From Mixta gaviniae (GTDB lineage: Bacteria; Pseudomonadota; Gammaproteobacteria; Enterobacterales; Enterobacteriaceae): a stretch of 64,000 bases of DNA. Positions within the stretch are counted from its first letter, which is position 1. Each line of letters starts with the position of its first letter. Made by a program: the position numbers and the translations under genes. Positions 63,336 to 64,000 of this stretch are shown piece after piece. The notes under the pieces are model-generated. The model searched no databases and was not told where the DNA came from. It worked only from the letters and a program-made list of their open reading frames with translations. The stretch is taken from contig NZ_CP026377.1 in assembly GCF_002953195.1 (NCBI RefSeq), forward strand, positions 806,001 through 870,000, in the 5' to 3' direction.

Positions 63336-64000
63336 ATGAAACTCTACAATCTTAAGGATCATAACGAACAGGTTAGTTTCGCGCAGGCGGTGAAGCAGGG
63401 CCTGGGCAAGCAGCAGGGGCTGTTCTTTCCGCTGGAGCTGCCGGAATTTGAGCTGACCGATATCGACGCCATGCTGGAGATGGATTTCGTCACCCGCAGC
63501 AGCAAGATCCTTTCCGCCTATATCGGCGACGAGATCCCTGCGCATCAGCTGGCGGAGCGGGTAAAGGCAGCGTTCGCGTTTCCGGCGCCGGTGGCGCAGG
63601 TCACGGAAGATATCGCCTGTCTGGAGCTGTTCCACGGCCCGACGCTGGCGTTTAAAGATTTCGGCGGCCGTTTTATGGCGCAGATGCTCTCCTATATCAG
63701 CGGCTCCGATGAGCAGCTCACCATCCTGACGGCGACCTCCGGCGATACCGGCGCGGCGGTCGCTCACGCATTTTACGGCATGGAAAACGTGCGCGTGGTG
63801 ATCCTCTATCCGCAGGGCAAAATCAGCCCGCTGCAGGAGAAGCTGTTCTGTACGCTGGGCGGCAATATCCACACCCTTGCCATCGACGGCGATTTCGATG
63901 CCTGTCAGGCGCTGGTAAAGCAGGCGTTTGACGACGAAGAGCTGAAAAAAGCGATCGGCCTTAACTCGGCGAACTCCATTAACATCAGCCGCCTGCTGGC
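63336..64000 (+). CDS. thrC: Threonine synthase, 5' part
   Basis: The frame is open from ATG 63336 to the window edge (221 codons of an expected 430 or so). MKLYNLKDHNEQVSFAQAVK is the family start. The PLP lysine is in PTLAFKDFGGRF (about residue 107), and TATSGDTGAAVAHAF, the phosphate-binding loop, follows. It converts O-phosphohomoserine to threonine. Its truncation is due only to the window end. Confidence 0.96.
   Translation, partial: MKLYNLKDHNEQVSFAQAVKQGLGKQQGLFFPLELPEFELTDIDAMLEMDFVTRSSKILSAYIGDEIPAHQLAERVKAAFAFPAPVAQVTEDIACLELFHGPTLAFKDFGGRFMAQMLSYISGSDEQLTILTATSGDTGAAVAHAFYGMENVRVVILYPQGKISPLQEKLFCTLGGNIHTLAIDGDFDACQALVKQAFDDEELKKAIGLNSANSINISRLL

Noticed and set aside
62427..63872. 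A 481-codon minus-strand frame across thrB and thrC
   Set aside because: It overlaps two certain genes of the thr operon and is a codon-bias artefact.

Overview
The right-hand half of the window (about 28.7-64 kb) is a conserved enterobacterial chromosome segment in the order prfC-osmY-ytjA-yjjU-yjjV-deoCABD-smp-serB-radA-nadR-ettA-slt-trpR-yjjX-gpmB-rob-creA-arcA-lasT-thrLABC. Compared with the order known from E. coli, lplA, yjjW/yjjI and creBCD are missing. A lysR-adh-lysR block sits between nadR and ettA, and a deoR repressor gene sits between ettA and slt. The proteins are close to, but clearly different from, the E. coli ones. With the high GC content this suggests Enterobacterales, most likely Erwiniaceae (Pantoea/Mixta/Erwinia type); the genus is an inference.

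The left part (1-28.5 kb) is a large rhs locus that has been shuffled into an array of toxin-tip cassettes. The window opens inside the core of one rhs gene (lineage A, junction motif DPWGL). That gene is followed by a string of displaced cassettes, each made of a GC-rich piece of the rhs core 3' end, an AT-rich variable C-terminal toxin domain and a small AT-rich immunity gene. Several cassettes end in a terminator and a fragment of symE on the opposite strand. I count about fifteen toxin tips or remnants. They include two TNT-like tips, two EndoVII/HNH-like nucleases, three copies of one unrecognised family, two copies of another, an ADP-ribosyltransferase-like tip and an Ntox21-like tip. 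A duplicated ankyrin-repeat lipoprotein gene (17-19 kb) separates this first array from a second rhs gene. The second gene keeps its real 5' end at 19573 but has an internal deletion and is followed by further cassettes, a stack of orphan immunity genes and lineage B rhs fragments (junction DPLGL). The array ends at 28.5 kb in a fusion to the last part of an ADP-ribosylglycohydrolase.

Three things stand out in the rhs array. First, all five lineage A pieces that retain the site carry the same 74-bp string of four hairpins, inserted just before the tip and breaking the reading frame. Second, about ten toxin or immunity reading frames are broken by the loss of one base from a short G or C run, whereas the core genome half shows no such lesion. 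Third, toxin families recur with divergent immunity partners, so this is an active or recently active recombination locus.

The core part has clear regulatory sequences. The deo operon has two CRP sites 53 bp apart, a DeoR operator over the -10 element and an additional perfect CRP palindrome upstream, with its likely repressor gene 10 kb downstream. trpR carries its own operator. thrABC has a threonine/isoleucine leader peptide and attenuator.
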